From assembly GCF_014647115.1 (NCBI RefSeq), contig NZ_BMOO01000002.1, positions 248,001-312,000 of the forward strand: a stretch of DNA of 64,000 nt, written 5' to 3'. The notes below the pieces were generated by a model that was not told the DNA's origin, ran no database searches, and saw only the letters and a program-made list of their open reading frames with translations. The stretch is from Halarchaeum rubridurum (lineage in GTDB: Archaea > Halobacteriota > Halobacteria > Halobacteriales > Halobacteriaceae). Positions within the stretch are counted from its first letter, which is position 1. Each line of letters starts with the position of its first letter. The position numbers and the translations under genes are program-made. Below, in pieces: positions 8,974-18,700 of this stretch.

Positions 8974-9249
8974 TCAGGCCACCGCGGGCGGACGGTCGGC
9001 GTCGTCCAGAATCGTCGCTACCGAGGGCTGGGCGTTCATGAGATACGTACACAGGTGACGAGAAGTCGTATGTACTTTGTGGTGAGAGGGCGACGGGCGT
9101 CGCGCGGCATCGCGGGGGCGAGCAGCGGGAGTGGGGTCGGTAGATGTATATCGTCACATGAAGTGTATCGACTCGTTCTGGTAATACTGGGCAGTACGAC
9201 CGGAGAAGTTGGCGAAAAATACTTGCCCCGCGGTGGTGAGGGAAGGAGC
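8974..9249. other. Divergent intergenic region
   Basis: It separates the minus-strand exoprotein gene from the plus-strand ParA gene. It holds the 13-bp-period element at 9179-9204 and an A/T-rich TATA-like box (AAAATACTT, about 9214-9222) about 28 nt upstream of the ParA start, which suggests an almost leaderless transcript. No open frame here looks coding. Confidence 0.55.
9179..9204 (+). repeat. 13-bp-period CAGTAATACTG element, site B
   Basis: Two 13-bp units, TGGTAATACTGGG and CAGTACGACCGGA, with the same spacing as the other sites but more diverged. It ends 45 bp upstream of the ParA-like start codon, just upstream of its probable TATA box. Confidence 0.5.
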
Positions 9250-10134
9250 ATGGCGACGATTGCATACACGATATGGAGCGAGGCGGGTGGGGTGGGAAAG
9301 ACCACCTTCACCGTCACGCTCGCGGCCGCGCACGCCCGGCACGGCCAGCGCGTGCTCGTCGTGGACCTCGACCCGCAGGACGGCGGGGCGACCCACCACT
9401 TCGGCGCGACGGAGGAGCGCGCGAACCCGGAGGCGGACAACCTCGTTCGCCACATGATCGGGCGACCAAAGGGCGACTTCGACGACCTCGTGACGTCAGT
9501 CGCGGACGGCATCGACCTCGTGCCGAGCCACAACATGCTGGAGTCCCTGGAGCGAAACCTCCTGCGCGCACAGCGCATGGAGGAGGACATGGGCGAGGAG
9601 TTCGTCCCCGAGCGCCAACTCCGTCGCGTCCTGGAGGAGAACGACGTGCCCGCGGCGTACGACGTCGTCCTCATCGACCCGCCGGCGACGGGCGGCCAGC
9701 ACGTCTACAACGCGGTGTACGCGGCGTCGAACCTCCTGATTCCGCTGGAGCTCTCCGCGAAGGGCCGGGAGTCCGTGGAGGGGATGCGCGATACCGTCGA
9801 GGGCATCGAGGCGGCGCTCGACGACGTGGAAGTCGGAGTGCTCGCCGTCGTCCCGAACCGCGTCTCGAACACGAAGAAGCAGGCGGAGTACGAGGCCGAC
9901 CTCGAAGCCCAGGAGTTCCCGGTCGCGCCCGTGGAGATACGGGAGCGCCGTGCGATGCTGGAGGGCGCGTGGGACGAGCAGGTGACGCCGTACGCGTTCG
10001 CCACGGGCCGTGAGCGGGTCCGCGAACGCGAACTGGAGACGCTCGCACAGTTCGACGAGCTCGCGCGGTACGTCTCCGCGCAGTTCGACGTGGACATCGA
10101 CGCGGACGACATCCCCGAGGAGGAGCGACTATGA
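9250..10134 (+). CDS. ParA/MinD-family ATPase with atypical Walker A
   Basis: 294 aa. The deviant P-loop is WSEAGGVGKTTFT (residues 8-20); VVDLDPQDGGATHHFG and VLIDPPATGG supply the Walker A' and B segments. The signature lysine that precedes GG in ParA/MinD proteins is alanine here (EAGGVGKT), an oddity because that residue reaches across the dimer. The family forms ATP-dependent dimers that position plasmids, chromosomes or protein clusters. The ATG at 9250 is chosen because the longer frame lacks a sensible N-terminus. The 3' end overlaps the next gene by ATGA. The neighbours (RdfA, SMC-like) favour a role in cell shape or chromosome organisation over plasmid partition. Confidence 0.85.
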   Translation: MATIAYTIWSEAGGVGKTTFTVTLAAAHARHGQRVLVVDLDPQDGGATHHFGATEERANPEADNLVRHMIGRPKGDFDDLVTSVADGIDLVPSHNMLESLERNLLRAQRMEEDMGEEFVPERQLRRVLEENDVPAAYDVVLIDPPATGGQHVYNAVYAASNLLIPLELSAKGRESVEGMRDTVEGIEAALDDVEVGVLAVVPNRVSNTKKQAEYEADLEAQEFPVAPVEIRERRAMLEGAWDEQVTPYAFATGRERVRERELETLAQFDELARYVSAQFDVDIDADDIPEEERL

Positions 10135-10610
10135 AACCCGGAGCCAGCGACCCGTTCGCCGACGACGAGGAGGACGAGAGAGTACCCGTGGACGAAGACG
10201 AAGCGGCCGACGAACCGACGGACGAGCCGTCCGCGGGGGCCGCGGAGGCGTCCGGCGCGGACGGCGTAGACGATGCGGACGGCACGGGGGACGCGGGGAC
10301 GACCGACGCCGCCGCGAGCGACGAATCGGCCGCCGGCGAGAGCGGAGACGCGGCCGGCGGGGCGGACGAGCCGGTCGAGTTCCCGTACATCTACCGCCGG
10401 GACAAGGTGAAAGACGAGCGTCCGGACGTTCATCAGTTGTTCGTGCGCGACGAGACGGATACGCTGGCGCGCGACGCGGAGCGCGACCTCGAAAAGCTCC
10501 TCGGCGAGGACGTCTATCGGCTCGACGCGCGCGAGGCTATCTACCTCGCGGGGATGCGCCACCTCGACGAGGCCGCGGACGTCCTCCGGGAGTGGGGGTA
10601 CGACCGATAA
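10131..10610 (+). CDS. Acidic partner protein of the ParA-like ATPase
   Basis: 159 aa, start coupled to the ParA stop (ATGA). Residues 1-85 are low-complexity D/E/A/G sequence. Residues 86-159 form the ordered part, opening EFPYIYRRDKVKDERP, then VHQLFVRDETD and helices ending LAGMRHLDEAADVLREWGYD. There is no recognisable DNA-binding motif. By position it is the ParA cognate partner (adaptor or cargo factor), as usual for a small gene coupled to parA, but it is not recognisably ParB. Function is inferred from context only. Confidence 0.72.
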   Translation: MKPGASDPFADDEEDERVPVDEDEAADEPTDEPSAGAAEASGADGVDDADGTGDAGTTDAAASDESAAGESGDAAGGADEPVEFPYIYRRDKVKDERPDVHQLFVRDETDTLARDAERDLEKLLGEDVYRLDAREAIYLAGMRHLDEAADVLREWGYDR

Positions 10611-10715
10611 ACCGGCAATTGGCGCCGGTAGACGCCCTCCGAACACTTACACGTATAGGTTTGTAAATCGTCGGCCGATACTACTATGTGGGGGCTCGGC
10701 TTACGCGGGGTATAG

Positions 10716-11333
10716 ATGAGTTCGGACGAAGGGGCCTGTGACTGTAAGGTCGGGCGCGTCGCGGACGCGTACGGGCTCGACGACGTCGACGGCGAGCTCG
10801 CGTCGCTGTGGCGCGGCGAGGGCGGGGAGTCGTACAGCCTCCGGGACCTCAAGGAGTACTTCAACCGGCGCGTGCTGGAGGCGGCGCTGCGCGCGGCGAA
10901 CGTCGAGGTGCTCGACGGCGAGTTGGAGAACACGTATCGGCTCCTGACGGACGACGACGTGAGCGCGGGGATGCGGACGCAGGCAATCGGCCGCCTCGAA
11001 CGCGACGGCGTGGACGTCGAGGGGGTACAGCGGGACTTCGTCTCACACCAGTCGATACACACGCACCTCCGTGAGTGTCTCGACGTCGAGAAGAACCCGG
11101 AGCCGGCGGACCGCGTCGCCTCGACGCGGAACACGGTCGGGTCGCTGGAGACGCGCACGGAGAAGATCGCCGCGAACAACCTCGAACGGCTCGCGGGCGA
11201 GGAGGTGGCGCTCGACGGCTTCGACGTCATCGTGACGACGCACGTGACCTGCGACGAGTGCGGGCGACGCCACGAGTTCGGTGACCTCCTCGAAGCCGGC
11301 GGATGCGACTGTCGGCTCGACTCGGCCGAGTGA
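10716..11333 (+). CDS. rdfA: Rod-determining factor RdfA
   Basis: 205 aa. The N-terminus (CDCKVGRVADAYGL, then YSLRDLKEYFNRRVLEAALR) is characteristic of the haloarchaeal RdfA family, needed for rod shape in Haloferax volcanii. A helical middle follows. The C-terminus has paired cysteines (CDECGRR, then GGCDC), a probable zinc site together with the N-terminal CDC. A TATA-like stretch around 10675-10687 precedes it. It lies between the ParA pair and an SMC-like gene, an association known for rdfA in other haloarchaea. Family identity is recalled from conserved motifs; molecular activity is unknown. Confidence 0.82.
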   Translation: MSSDEGACDCKVGRVADAYGLDDVDGELASLWRGEGGESYSLRDLKEYFNRRVLEAALRAANVEVLDGELENTYRLLTDDDVSAGMRTQAIGRLERDGVDVEGVQRDFVSHQSIHTHLRECLDVEKNPEPADRVASTRNTVGSLETRTEKIAANNLERLAGEEVALDGFDVIVTTHVTCDECGRRHEFGDLLEAGGCDCRLDSAE

Positions 11334-11342
11334 GTCTGCAGT

Positions 11343-11350
11343 ACCTATAA
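11343..11350 (+). promoter_or_regulatory. TATA-type promoter of SMC-like gene
   Basis: CCTATAAG lies 27-33 nt before the ATG at 11377, so the SMC-like gene probably has its own leaderless transcript although it follows rdfA by only 43 bp. Confidence 0.55.
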
Positions 11351-11376
11351 GTCGGCGGGTGGCGTAGCGCGGCTAT

Positions 11377-13341
11377 ATGCAGACGAGCCGAGAGGCGGGC
11401 ACGGGTGTCGACGTGCGCGTGTCCAACATCGGCGGTATCGAAGAGACCGCGGTCCACCTCACACCCGGCGTGAACGTCCTCGTCGGGCGGAACGCGACGA
11501 ACCGGACCTCGTTCCTCCAGTCGCTGATGGCGGTCGCGGGTAGCGAGCGCGCCACCCTCAAGGGCGACAGCGAGGAGGGACGCGTCGAGGCCGAACTCGA
11601 CGGGGAGACGTTCACGCGCGTGCTGACGCGACGCGGCGACGGCGTCGACTTCTCGGGCGACCCCATCCTCGAGGACGCGGAGGTCGCGGACCTGTTCGCG
11701 TTCCTGCTGGAGGACAACGAGGCGCGACGCGCGGTGGCGACGCAGGGCGACCTGCGCGAGCTCGTGATGCGGCCGGTCGACACCGAGGCGATCAACGACC
11801 GGATCGACGAGTTGCTCGCGGAGCGCAAACGGATCGACGACGAGATCGAGGAGGCGGAGGCCGCGGGCCGGCGTATCCCCGACCTGGAGGAGCGCCGCGT
11901 CGAGTTGCTCGACGAGATCGAGGCGAAGCGCGAGGCCCTGGAGGAGAAGCAGGCGGAGATCGACGACGCGGACGCGGACGTCGACGAGTCCCGCGAGGAG
12001 CGCGACGAGCTGGAGGACGCGCTCGACGACCTCAACGACCGGCGGGCTGAGCTGGACCGGATCGCCTCCCGACTGGAGAACGAGCGCTCCAGCCTCTCGT
12101 CGGTGCGCTCGGAGCGCGAGGACGTCGCGGGGACGCTCGAAGAGCTGGAGGGCGTCGCGGGGGACCGCGCGGAGTACCTCGACGAACAGGTGTCGTCGCT
12201 CCGGGACCGGAAGCGCGAGCTCGACTCGACGATCACGCAGCTCCAGAGCCTCATCCAGTTCAACGAGGAGATGCTGGAGGGCGAACACACCGAGGTGCTC
12301 CAGCTGCTCGCGGACGACGAGGGCGGGGAGGACTCGAACGCGGTGACGGACGCCCTCCTCGCCGGCGCGGAGAGTGCCGCGGGGCGCTGTTGGACCTGCG
12401 GCTCCGAGGTGTCGATGGAGGAGATCGAGGAGACGCTGGACACGCTGCGCGAGCTCGCCCGCGAGAAGCGCCAAGAGCGCTCGTCGGTGACGAGCGAGCT
12501 CGAGGAGGTCCAGTCGGAGCGCAACGAGATCGAGTCGCGCGTCGAGCGCCGCGAGGACCTCGAAACCCGCCTCGACGAACTCGGTGAGGAGATCGAGACG
12601 CGTGAGGGGAACGTCGAGCGACTCACCGAGGAGCGCGAGGAGGCCGCGGAGGCCGTCGAGGAACTGGAGGAGACGGTCGAGGAACTCGAAGCGGGCCGAC
12701 ACAGCGCCGTGCTCGACCTCCACCGGGAGGCGAACGAACTCCAGTTCGAACTGAACGACCTCCAGGACGACCTGGAGGACGTCGAGTCCGAGATCGCGTC
12801 GCTCGAAGCGGAGGTCGACCGGAAGTCGGAGCTGACGGAGAAACGCGAGTCGCTCACGGACGAACTCGCGGAGCTGCGGACGCGGATCGAGCGTCTGGAG
12901 GCGGAGGCCGTCGAGTCGTTCAACGACCACATGGAGACGGTGCTCGACGTGCTCGACTACGGGAACGTCTCGCGGGTCTGGATCGAGCGCGCCACCGAGC
13001 AGGTGCGGGAGGGCCGCCGGAAGGTCGAGCGGACGGCGTTCAGACTCCACGTGATCCGGACGGGTGCGGACGGGACGGCGTACGAGGACACGGTCGAGCA
13101 CCTCTCGGAGTCCGAGCGCGAGGTCATCGGCCTCGTCTTCGGGCTGGCGGGCTACCTCGTCCACGAGGTGTACGAGGAGTGTCCGTTCATGCTCCTCGAC
13201 TCGCTGGAGGCCATCGACTCGAATCGGATTGCGGCGCTCGTCGACCACTTCCACGAGTACGCGCCGTACATCGCCGTCGCGCTCCTCCCGGAGGACGCGC
13301 AGGCGCTCGACGACGACTACCGGCGCGTGACCGACATCTGA
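11377..13341 (+). CDS. Archaea-specific SMC-related ATPase (Sph-like)
   Basis: 654 aa Rad50/SMC-like protein. The N-terminal ATPase lobe has a degenerate P-loop GRNATNRTS (residues 38-46), where the usual GK pair is NR. A long coiled coil runs from about 140 to 335, and CWTCG (Cys338, Cys341) at the apex is a Rad50-type zinc hook. The returning coil spans about 350-520. The C-terminal lobe has the signature LSESEREV and Walker B CPFMLLDSLEAID (near 603). The cysteine hook and short arms separate it from true SMC. In haloarchaea this family occurs beside rdfA. A role in nucleoid or cell-shape organisation is inferred. Confidence 0.82.
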   Translation: MQTSREAGTGVDVRVSNIGGIEETAVHLTPGVNVLVGRNATNRTSFLQSLMAVAGSERATLKGDSEEGRVEAELDGETFTRVLTRRGDGVDFSGDPILEDAEVADLFAFLLEDNEARRAVATQGDLRELVMRPVDTEAINDRIDELLAERKRIDDEIEEAEAAGRRIPDLEERRVELLDEIEAKREALEEKQAEIDDADADVDESREERDELEDALDDLNDRRAELDRIASRLENERSSLSSVRSEREDVAGTLEELEGVAGDRAEYLDEQVSSLRDRKRELDSTITQLQSLIQFNEEMLEGEHTEVLQLLADDEGGEDSNAVTDALLAGAESAAGRCWTCGSEVSMEEIEETLDTLRELAREKRQERSSVTSELEEVQSERNEIESRVERREDLETRLDELGEEIETREGNVERLTEEREEAAEAVEELEETVEELEAGRHSAVLDLHREANELQFELNDLQDDLEDVESEIASLEAEVDRKSELTEKRESLTDELAELRTRIERLEAEAVESFNDHMETVLDVLDYGNVSRVWIERATEQVREGRRKVERTAFRLHVIRTGADGTAYEDTVEHLSESEREVIGLVFGLAGYLVHEVYEECPFMLLDSLEAIDSNRIAALVDHFHEYAPYIAVALLPEDAQALDDDYRRVTDI

Positions 13342-13729
13342 GGCGAGGACAGGGTCGGGCCCCGAGTCGCCCGTTTTGACGGGGTAGTGACTTGGTGAAT
13401 TGTTCTTAAACAGAAATTTTGTCCAATAATACTGCTCAGTAATACTGCCTGTAAATTCTGCTCAGGTCATTTGATTGGACAGTATGAGTGAAGGGTATGG
13501 TCAGAGTGGTTGATTGCGTTTAGTGAGTGGCCGTCGTGGTCGGTATGTGCGCCCGGTCCGGGCGGGCGGTCCCGATGGTGTCGCCGGCCGGGCAGGGGCA
13601 GCCGGCAGTGGGCCACCGCGGGTCCGCGGCGTCGAACAGGGGTGGACGAGGCGGTGGTCGCATCGCACGCGCCACGAGCCAGCGGGGTTCATCACGAACG
13701 TTTTCGTGAGGCGGGGTCGAAGGAGGCGT
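13342..13729. other. 388-bp intergenic region without a gene
   Basis: It holds the longest 13-bp-period repeat array (13411-13475), flanked by an inverted repeat GTCCAAT (13421) / ATTGGAC (13474). The remainder is GC-rich without a convincing coding frame. It probably carries the promoter of the winged-helix gene at 13730 and the 3' end of the SMC-like transcript. Confidence 0.5.
13411..13475 (+). repeat. 13-bp-period CAGTAATACTG array, site C (five units)
   Basis: Units at exact 13-bp steps: CAGAAATTTTGTC / CAATAATACTGCT / CAGTAATACTGCC / TGTAAATTCTGCT / CAGGTCATTTGAT. The 19-mer spanning units two and three (13423-13441) recurs exactly at 46252-46270. The array is about 255 bp upstream of the regulator gene. 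Confidence 0.7.
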
Positions 13730-14320
13730 ATGAGTAGTTCGAACGGCGACCTCGACATCTCGCCGCGCGACGTGGTCATCATGAAGGTGCGTGTCGAGTA
13801 TCCGACGGTCTCGACGCGCGAGCTCAGCGACATCCTGGAGAGCGAGTACGGAATCGAGCTCTCGCACAACCGCATCAACGAGATACTCCGGGAGCTCTCC
13901 GATTCGGGCGCGTTCCGCGAGACTATCTTCCCGAATCAGGAGATGTTCCGTCACTACCTCTTCCGAATCGCCTTCCACTACCCGAACTTCGAGGAGGGGT
14001 GGGAGTCGTGTTACTGGGACCTCCGGGAGGACCCCCACGTCCTCATGTTCTTCAACGCGGACAGCCGGTACCACTGGCATCTCGTCACGCAGTTCCGCAG
14101 CGACGAGCAGATGGGCCGCTGGGTGCACGAGTTCTTCAAGGAGCACGGCGACTTCCTCGACGACTTCCACAACACGGTGTTACGAAACGTGCATAAGTTC
14201 CAGACGGACGCGGCCATCTTCGACGACATCCTCGTGGAGACGGCGGAGGGACGCGCGTACCTCGAAGAGCACTACGGCGAAATCGACACGGCCACCGACC
14301 CCGGCGTCCCCGACCAGTAG
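13730..14320 (+). CDS. Winged-helix transcriptional regulator (AsnC-like HTH)
   Basis: 196 aa. Residues 8-65 form a winged helix (PRDVVIMKVRVEYPTVSTREL, with recognition helix around LSHNRINEILRELSDSG). The remaining 130 residues (RIAFHYPNFEEGW, RYHWHLVTQF, WVHEFFKEHGDFLDDF) are a haloarchaea-typical aromatic-rich effector domain, not a standard RAM domain. The ATG at 13730 follows a purine-rich stretch. The gene sits 137 bp upstream of an FAD aromatic hydroxylase on the same strand and is a plausible regulator of it. The ligand is unknown. Confidence 0.78.
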   Translation: MSSSNGDLDISPRDVVIMKVRVEYPTVSTRELSDILESEYGIELSHNRINEILRELSDSGAFRETIFPNQEMFRHYLFRIAFHYPNFEEGWESCYWDLREDPHVLMFFNADSRYHWHLVTQFRSDEQMGRWVHEFFKEHGDFLDDFHNTVLRNVHKFQTDAAIFDDILVETAEGRAYLEEHYGEIDTATDPGVPDQ

Positions 14321-14440
14321 GGGCGGGCGCGACGCCGCGACGTCGAGTCGTCCGTCGTAAACTCAAAGGGGTATTTTCTCGTCTGTCGGTCATTCTAGAG
14401 TAGGTAGTACGTGATTGCGTAAACACCAAGTGGGTCGAAG

Positions 14441-14457
14441 ATTATCTATCGGGATAG
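14441..14457 (+). promoter_or_regulatory. Candidate operator at hydroxylase start
   Basis: ATTATCTATCGGGATAG directly precedes the ATG. It contains the dyad CTATC-GG-GATAG, and the 11-mer ATTATCTATCG recurs in the same orientation and position before the CoA ligase gene (55957-55967). Confidence 0.5.
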
Positions 14458-15675
14458 ATGAGCGAAGACCCAGTCATCGTCGCGGGCGCGGGGCCGACCG
14501 GGATGGTCACGGCGCTCGGCCTGCAGGCGCGCGGTACCCCCGTCGAGTTGTACGAGGCCGACCCCGAGGACCGCGACCGCCCGGGAAGTCGTGCCATCTT
14601 CGTCCACGGCGCGACGCTGCGGACGCTGGACACCCTCCACCCGGGTCTCGGCTCCGACCTCGCCGAGCGGGGGATGGTGTGGCCGACCCGGCGAACGCTG
14701 TTCCGCGGGGAGGAGGTGTTCTCGCGGACGTACGACGACCCGCTCGACGCCGGCGAGGGGCTCCCGCCGTTCAGCAGCCTCCCGCAGGTGTGGACGGAGG
14801 ACATCCTGCTCGACACGCTCGACGACGTCGGCATCGACATCCACTGGAACACGCCGGTCGAGACCGTCGAGACGCGCCCGGACGGCGTGACGGTCGGCAC
14901 GGGCGACGGCGAGACGCGCGAAGCGTCGTACGTCGTCGGCGCGGACGGTGCGGGTTCGACCGTCCGCACGGAGATCGGCGCGGACTTCGCGGGCGACCAA
15001 TCGGAGAACTACTTCATCATCGCGGACATCGAGGAGGTCCCGGACGACCCGCGCCCGACCGAGCGCGTCTTCCACTACGACACGCCCGAGCTCGGCGGTC
15101 GCAACCTCCTCATCGTCCCGTTCCAGGGCGGGTGGCGCGTCGACATCCAGTGTAAGCCCGACGACGACCCCGACCACATCACGAGCGACGCGGTCATCTC
15201 CGAGTACACGGCGCGCGCGCTCGGCGAGCGCTACCGCGACCGCGTCGAGTGGGTGTCCGCCTACCAGTTCAAGCAGGTGAACGCGGACACGTACACGGAC
15301 GAGCACGAGCGCGTGCTGCTCGCGGGCGAGGCCGCCCACCTCTTCGCGCCGTTCGGCGCGCGCGGGATGAACTCGGGGATCGCGGACGCGGACGCGGTCG
15401 CGTCGGCCATCGCGGGCGCGCTCGCCGCCGACGTCGACGCGGTCGCGCGCGCGGAGGTCAGGAAGTGCGCGGAGCGCCGCCAGCGCGCCGGCGAGTGGAA
15501 CAAGGACGCGGCCGCCCAGGCACTCGAATACCTGCAGGGGGAGAGCCCCGTGACGAAGGCGAAAAAGCGCCTCGCGGCGGCGGCGGCGGACTACTACGAA
15601 CCCGCGGGCGAGTGGCTCGACGACGCCCCATACGGCCCGCACGGGAGCCCGCCGGTCTCCATCGGCCAGTACTGA
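14458..15675 (+). CDS. FAD-dependent aromatic monooxygenase
   Basis: 405 aa flavoprotein hydroxylase of the p-hydroxybenzoate/phenol hydroxylase superfamily. The Rossmann GxGxxG is VIVAGAGPTGMV (residues 6-17), the DG motif is VVGADGAGSTVR (about 158-169), and the third FAD motif is LAGEAAHLFAPFGARGMNSG (about 288-307; GE replaces the usual GD). Such enzymes add a hydroxyl ortho to an existing one, preparing the ring for cleavage. The substrate cannot be named; relatives act on salicylate, hydroxyphenylpropionate and hydroxybenzoates. It follows a winged-helix regulator and precedes a hydroxyacid dehydrogenase and a PaaK-like ligase. Confidence 0.83.
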   Translation: MSEDPVIVAGAGPTGMVTALGLQARGTPVELYEADPEDRDRPGSRAIFVHGATLRTLDTLHPGLGSDLAERGMVWPTRRTLFRGEEVFSRTYDDPLDAGEGLPPFSSLPQVWTEDILLDTLDDVGIDIHWNTPVETVETRPDGVTVGTGDGETREASYVVGADGAGSTVRTEIGADFAGDQSENYFIIADIEEVPDDPRPTERVFHYDTPELGGRNLLIVPFQGGWRVDIQCKPDDDPDHITSDAVISEYTARALGERYRDRVEWVSAYQFKQVNADTYTDEHERVLLAGEAAHLFAPFGARGMNSGIADADAVASAIAGALAADVDAVARAEVRKCAERRQRAGEWNKDAAAQALEYLQGESPVTKAKKRLAAAAADYYEPAGEWLDDAPYGPHGSPPVSIGQY

Positions 15676-15762
15676 ACAGCGAGGCGGGCGGCCCGCCGCG
15701 CCGGCTCCCGTCTCCCGACGGTGCACTTTGATAACGCTAGCGACCACTCTCACGATAACGAC

Positions 15763-18700
15763 ATGACGACGCGACAGACGGACGCGACGCCGCCGGACCC
15801 GGCGACGGCATCGGACGCGAACTACGACTACGCGGGCGAGGACGTCGAGCGGCCCGACCTGTTGGACGCGCTCGACCGACTCGCCGACGGCGAGGTACGC
15901 TTCGACTCGTACTCGCGCGAGCTGTACGCGACGGACGCGAGCGCGTACGAGGTGACGCCCATCGGCGTCGTCTTCCCGCGGAACACGGCGGACGTCGCGG
16001 CGGTGGTGGAGTACTGCGCGACGGAGGACGTCCCGGTGCTCCCGCGGGGCGGCGGGACGAGCCTCGCGGGCCAGACCGTGAACGAGGCGGTCGTCCTCGA
16101 CTTCACGCGGCACATGGACGGCGCGGCGGACGCCGACCCCGAGGCCCGGACGGTGCGCGTCCAGCCCGGCATCACGCTCGCGCGACTGAACGAGGGGCTC
16201 TCCGTCTACGACCTGAAGTTCGCGCCCGACCCCGCGGCGGGCGACCGGAGCGTCATCGGCGGCGCAATCGGGAACAACTCGACGGGGTCGCACTCGCTGA
16301 AGTACGGCAAGACGGACGCGTACGTCGAGGAGGTCGAGGCCGTCCTCGCGGACGGGAGCGTGACGCGTTTCGCCGAGGTGTCCGTCGGCGAGCTCCGCGA
16401 GAGCGCGGACGCCGAGGGCGACATCGAGTCGCGAATCCACGCGACGGTGCTCGACGTCCTCGAAGACGAGCGCGACGAGATCGACGCGCGCTACCCCGAG
16501 CTGAAGCGCAACGTCTCGGGTTACAACTTCGACATGCTCGTCGCGGAGGCGTACGGGGAGCGGGACGGCGCGACGGCGGAGGGCGTGGACGCGGAGACGG
16601 ACGCTGAAGCGGACGCGGAGACGGACGCCGACGGCGCGACGCTCCCCGACGACGCGACCGTCAACCTCGCGCGCCTGCTCGCGGGGAGCGAGGGGACGCT
16701 CGCGGTCATCACGGAGGCGACCGTCTCGCTCGAACCCGTCCCGGAGACGAAAGCGGTCGCGCTCCTCACGTACGACGAGCTGACGGCGGCGGTCGAGGAC
16801 GTCACCGAGGTGCTCGAACACGACCCGGCGGCCGTGGAGTTCATCGACGACACGCTGATCGACCTCGCGGGCGACACCTCGGAGTTCCGCGACGTCGTCG
16901 AGATGCTCCCGGAGGGGACGCGCGCGGCGCTCCTCGTGGAGTTCTACGCGGAGAGCGACGACGACGGCCGCGGGAAGGTGGACGCGCTCGTCGCCGACCG
17001 CGTCGGGACGTCGGCGATGGACGCCATCGAGGCCCACGGCGAGGAGGAGCGCGGGCGCGTCTGGAAACTCCGGAAGGCCGGCAACCCGATCCTGCTCTCG
17101 CGGACGACGGACGAGAAGCACCTCTCCTTCATCGAGGATTGCGCGGTGCCGGCGGAGGTGCTCCCGGAGTACGTGCAGGGCTTTCGGGACATCCTCGCGG
17201 ACCACGACACCTTCGGGGCGTTCTACGGCCACGCGGGCCCGGGCGTTCTGCACATCCGGCCGCTCGTCACGACGAAGACGGAGGAGGGGCTCGCGGCCTA
17301 CGAGAGCATCGCGGACGAGGTGACGGACCTCGTCGTCGAACTCGGCGGGTCGGTCTCCGGCGAGCACGGCGACGGCCGCGCGCGCACCCAGTGGAACGAG
17401 AAGCTCTACGGGCGCGAGCTCTGGGAGACGTTCCGCGAGCTGAAGACGGCGTACGACCCGAACTGGCTCCTCAATCCCGGGCAGGTCTGCGGTTACGACC
17501 CGGACGAGACCCTGCCCGAGGGCGTGCCGGAGCGCGCGCGGCGCGTCTCGATGACCGAGGACCTCCGCTACGACCCCGACTACGAGTTCGAGGCCGGCTT
17601 CGAGCCCGAGCTCGCGTGGGAGAACGACAACGGCTTCGAGGGGATGGTCGAGCTCTGTCACGGCTGTGGCGGCTGTCGCACCGACCAGGACACGGGCGGG
17701 GGCGTGATGTGCCCGACGTACCGCGCGAGCGACGAGGAGATACAGGCGACGCGCGGGCGCGCGAACCTCCTGCGTCAGGCGATGAGCGGCGACCTCCCCG
17801 ACGAGCAGTTCGACGTCGAGTTCATGCACGAGGTGATGGACCTCTGTATCGGCTGTAAGGGCTGTTCGAACGACTGCCCGAGCGAGGTCGACATGGCGAA
17901 GATGAAGGCCGAGGTCACCCACGAGTACCACCAGCGAGAGGGCGCGAGCCTCCGCGATAGGGTCTTCGCGAACGTCGATGCGCTCTCGAAGCTCGGCTCG
18001 GCGTTCGCGCCGCTCTCGAACCTCGCGGCGAAGCTCCCGGGGTCGCGCGCGCTCCTCGAACGGACGCTCGGAATCACCGCGGAGCGCACGCTGCCGTCCT
18101 TCCGCGCGCAGACGCTCCACGACTGGTTCGAGGCGCGCGGGGGCTCGCGCGTCCCCGAGGACGAGGCCGAGCGTCGCGTCGTCTTCTTCGTCGACACCTA
18201 CACGAACTACAGCCACCCCGAGGTGGGGAAGGCGACCGTCGAGGTGCTGGAGGCGGCGGGCGTCCACGTCGACCTCGCGGAGCGGACGGACAGCGGCCGG
18301 CCCGCCCACTCGAAGGGCTTCCTCGACAAGTCGCGCGCGACGGCGTCGGAGAACGTCGCGGAACTCCACCCGCGGGTCGAGGACGGCTGGGACGTCGTGC
18401 TCGTCGAGCCCTCGGACGCCGTGATGGTCCAACACGACTACCTGGACCTGCTCTCGGGCGAGCGCGTCGAGGCCGTCGCGGAGAACACCTACGACGTGAT
18501 GGAGTACCTCGACACCCACCGGCTCGTCGCGGAGCTCGACACGCGCGACCCCGCGGAGACGCTGACCTACCACGGCCACTGCCACCAGAAGGCCGTGAAG
18601 AAGGACCACCACGCGGTCGGCGCGCTCCGGCGCGCGGGCTACGAGGTGGACCCGCTCGACTCGGGCTGTTGCGGGATGGCGGGCTCGTTCGGCTACGAGG

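Noticed and set aside
13411-13475. CRISPR array
   Set aside because: Units are 13 bp, degenerate and without spacers; no cas genes are in the window.
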